Shown here: piece by piece, positions 60,601 to 64,000 of the stretch
Layout of the letters: the number at the start of each line of letters is the position of its first letter
Numbering within the stretch: the stretch's first letter is position 1
Notes under the pieces: generated by a model
What the model saw: only the letters and a program-made list of their open reading frames with translations
Database searches by the model: none
What the model was told of the DNA's origin: nothing
From: Pyrocephalus nanus
Lineage: Eukaryota > Chordata > Aves > Passeriformes > Tyrannidae
Length of the DNA stretch: 64,000 bases
Direction of reading: 5' to 3'
Assembly (NCBI GenBank): GCA_038380795.1
Contig: CM076264.1
Coordinates: 12,646,001 to 12,710,000 of the forward strand
Made by a program: the position numbers and the translations under genes

Positions 60601-63600
60601 TTCCTGATTAAATAAATTCTGTTATTTATTTAGTTTGTAACTGATACAGCTTGACATTCTCTGCTAAGGCAGAAGTTATCTCCGGTTCTGGTCATTAGAC
60701 AACCTGGTGCATGTTTCTAAACAAGTGTTTGTAAGTGTTAGAACAGGCAGCACCTTCTTGTATTGTGCATGTTGTTTTACTCTTCAAGCCATTTCTGCAG
60801 CAATTAATTTTTCAATGTGAAAATTTTCCTTCTCATGAGTGATTCTCATCACTTAGCTAAAAAATATTTCCTGCATAGTTCTTTCAGTAAACCATAGCTC
60901 AGTTATGTTTCTGACAAATTAATTGGTAAACGCCTTTAAGCATCTTTCACATTGCAGGAAGGATATCAGGATTAAGCTTTAATCCAAAACTGGTTCAAGA
61001 GAGCCCACTTCCTTCATAGAAAGTGCATGAATTGGAGAGAATGAATGGTTGGAAGACTGTGAGTTTTACTGAGTGTAGGGAGGGTGCAAATGTAACTGGC
61101 CTGTTAGAGACTAATTAATTTTGGGTCTGAGAATGGAGCTGAACCAGGTATGGAAGTGACAATAATGTAGTTATGACAGTTGGATGCTTGACCTCTCTCT
61201 ACTAACTACTTCACTCATCAGCACTACTCTTGCATTTCAGCAGCATGCATACCTGCTTTGGAGTGAATTGTACTGTTCTGAGAAAAAAATAGACACAGGC
61301 CATGCTAATTATGTTTTGCAAAGGGTAATGCATAAAAGGATTGGAGTTTAGAAGATGCTGGGCTTTGTGTTCGGTTGTGGTTTGGTGATAGATTCTCATC
61401 TCAGAAACCTGTATTAGCAAGTGTAGGAAAACATATTGCTCCGTTTGTTTGTTTGCTGAGCAGTACAACATCGATGCACTAAAAGATACTGAGGCTCTCC
61501 ACATGTTCTGAAGAAATTCTCATGTTTTCTATGTGGAAGAGGTTTTGGTGGTGTTTCACCACCAAATGGTGGTGTCTTTGTGCGTGGAAAATATCTGGTA
61601 TGTGAAGGAAAACCGACTTGCTACTTCTGCTTGAAATGGTTTTGGCATTTAAAATGGCCTGCTGAGCTGAAACTTAATCCCAGACTGCTCAGTCCCTTGT
61701 CATAGATGAGAAACACAAGTTTAATCAGCAGTTTAAAGAGTTCAGGATCTAAACTGAAGAAAATAATCCATGTTAAAAATAAAGTTATTGGCATAAGAAG
61801 ATTCGGCAGTACTATTAAAATGATCAGCAACTGTTGCACTGTCAGCAGTGGAAAATGTTGGGAGTTAATTTCCAATTGATGTCTCAGAGCTTTCATCTGA
61901 ACACCTGCTGTTTAGGACTGGAATATGAAGCATTAATTGTTATTACTTCCCTACCAAAAGGCACCCAAAATGGAACAGCTGTTATGCCTTAAATTAAGAT
62001 TATGTTTAACATCAGTTTAAAACTATCATAGCATGGACATGACTAGACTGCATACGAAGTTTCTAGGGTTCACTCCTCTGTAAAAAAATGAAATTACAGT
62101 CTGCTGATAGATCAATGAGTAAATTTCTTGTGAAGCATACGCTACTGAAAAATGGCCAGTGTTCCCATTTCTCACAAAGATGAGTAATGTTACTGTTCCC
62201 TGTGAGGGACAGGAGGAGAGTCAAGAAATGTTGCTTTGGCTGCCAAATTAAAAGGCTTCCATGTAGGCTTCTATGTTCAAAGGACTGAATGTTCAATGAG
62301 TATGACTAGGTAGATCTGGGAAGCATATATATAGCTGGTATATGTGCTAGATATTGCAGTATAATGTGGGCTTTAGAAAGAAGTGCTCTTGATTTAGGAA
62401 ATGTAAATAACATTAGTATGAAGAGGGCTCTGTTTTCTCTGTTGAATGTGGGATCCTTTTTAACTATTTGATGGTATTTGGGCATGTGGAGAAGGCTTTG
62501 AGTCAGAGAGTGATAAAGTGTGTTTCATTTATTTATTTATTTTGTACAAGAAACTGAGAGGGTGTTTGTTTAATTGCCCACAGTATTTCATACTTTAGAT
62601 AATTTTTGTGTATTTTCAGTTTGTAAAATTCAGGAGATGAGTAAAATGGCAGTTTTATTAACTACTTAGAAATAAATGGGCACAAAATATGATGTAATCT
62701 TCTCTGTGTTAGATACTTTTCTGTTTGTTATCTCTAAAATTTGATAACACTGGCTATTTCACTGCACAATTGTGATAGTGCAAGGAAAAAAAGATGTGGT
62801 CCATATTGTGGTTTCTTTTATACCTTTCTATTTCTGGTCTCATTTATTGTGATAGATGCTATGACTTTATGGGATTGTTCTTGGAGAGAAAGAAATAAGA
62901 ATTGACACTCTATCTTTTTGAGGGTTTTTTAGTCAAATTTTGTTTTCCATCAGCTTCAGATCACTGAGTAGTTTGTTTGAGTTTTGGATGGGAAAAAAAG
63001 GGGAAGAAGAAGGATGATCTTTATTATCTACTTTTATACACAATGGCTAAAGCACTTTTTTGTTGCTGTTTGTTTTTGTCAAATAATTTTTCCTTTTCCC
63101 TTTTTTTAAAAAGACACTATTTGCACTCAGGCATTCAGGAAGCCTCACAGCAATTTATTGAGACACATATAAAACTGCCTTTATTTTTTAAATAGAGATA
63201 TAGAAATTAAAGCAAGATTCTGAAGGCTTCCACTGATTTGGAGTATTTCTCACTTTTGAGTTCATAATGAAAGTATACTTTGGAGCTGATTCTGCTCAGA
63301 CACTTATGGAAAGTTAGTGGATTTGTTGGGTTTTTTTACCAGTCCTAGATTTCTGCTCTTGCAAACAGTTCACATAGTCAGAGCTTGACACAGGATGTGT
63401 GCTGAAGAGAATTACTGAAATTAACTGTCCCCTAGGAATTGTAAGTGACTATCCATTTTTATACTGTCAGAATTGCTATGACAACAACACAAATGATATT
63501 GCTGCCCGGAATTTAAGGTGTTATGAAACCTCTCAGCCTAGGAAGAGCTGAGCAGTTAGGCACAGGATGGCATCAGCGTCACCCAGCTCAGTGAGCAGAT

Positions 63601-64000
63601 AGCTCTCCTGTGCCATTTTCGCTGTGTGTTTGCTGTAATAGGGTATGGCTTATTGAATTTTCTTATGACGGTTTTATCTGGCTGTTCCCAATGTCCATGT
63701 GTATATTGTGATTTATGTTCAATATTTCCAGCCTTGTTTGCTGTGGGTAGAACAGCCTTGTTGAGAAAGGCATGTAAAGCAATAACTTAAACCAATGATC
63801 TGGGTAGTCCCAGATAACTAGAATTTTTACACTGCACATGGAGATAAAAGCAGCTTCACCTGGATTGCCGGATCATTTAATCTCTGAACACGTTGACTTC
63901 TGTTAAGAGAGATACTGAGGTTTGGTCAATTATATTTCAAGCTGTTTGTCCTATTGTACTTTATTTCCTGCAATATGTCATCTTTTCAAAATGCATCTGT
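60601..64000. other. Unique AT-rich non-coding sequence
   Basis: No gene or known repeat was recognised. There is a hairpin with an extra arm copy at 61544-61574 and a short (ATTT)n run near 62527-62542. All frames are under 100 codons without known motifs. Confidence 0.5.
61544..61574. repeat. Hairpin with a repeated arm
   Basis: TTTGGTGGTG, loop TTT, CACCACCAAA form a perfect 10-bp hairpin. A second TGGTGGTG follows at 61567-61574, so the middle arm could pair on either side. Confidence 0.8.

Noticed and set aside
59231..60605. TTCCT target duplication around an LTR starting at 59236
   Set aside because: The five-base match can arise by chance in this search space, and the better LTR start (TGCTGTGG) is at 59291, where no duplication is seen.
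1..64000. CRISPR array, operon, tRNA, rRNA or bacterial gene content
   Set aside because: No regularly spaced repeats, no long adjacent open frames and no recognisable structural RNA; CR1 and ERV content shows a vertebrate (avian) nuclear genome.

Overview
The window looks like 64 kb of bird nuclear DNA. It is AT-rich, with long unique non-coding stretches and homopolymer and microsatellite tracts. It holds five truncated CR1 LINE 3' ends carrying the avian terminal octamer repeat (ATTCTATG-like), plus remains of avian-type endogenous retroviruses. I recognise no conserved protein-coding exon. Apart from the retroviral integrase, the open frames are short and fit chance, repeat-derived or low-complexity origins. 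The setting is most likely intergenic or a large intron. The species cannot be named from this sequence.

Layout: 1-12.3 kb is mostly unique sequence with one CR1 copy (7.49-7.86 kb). 12.3-18.1 kb holds simple-sequence tracts and two separate promoter-like patches. One is a ZNF143/THAP11-type site with an inverted CCAAT box and a CRE-like site at 13.50-13.58 kb. The other is a GC- and CpG-rich patch with two inverted CCAAT boxes and a TATA box at 15.36-15.80 kb. 18-29 kb is unique. A CR1 copy sits at 29.4-29.8 kb. At 30.3-31.3 kb is the best candidate for a host gene start: local CpG enrichment, a perfect CRE palindrome, an RFX-type X-box, a MARE-like site, a TATA box and plausible splice sites. 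At 36.34-36.54 kb there is an imperfectly palindromic element that I read as an old MITE.

At 40.0-41.1 kb, minus strand, lies a decayed retroviral integrase with a D,D(35)E core, broken by a stop and a frameshift. Two related LTR-like sequences lie on the plus strand: a truncated one at 43.67-44.06 kb and a near full-length one at 59.29-60.60 kb. Two minus-strand CR1 copies from different subfamilies are at 47.0-47.5 and 49.1-49.5 kb. The rest is unique sequence with a few short perfect hairpins.

No operon-like or cooperating gene set is present. The open questions are whether the three promoter-like patches are active and what transcripts they would start. I did not find a convincing new biological system. 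The 30.3-31.0 kb region and the 13.5 kb composite site are the most useful leads.
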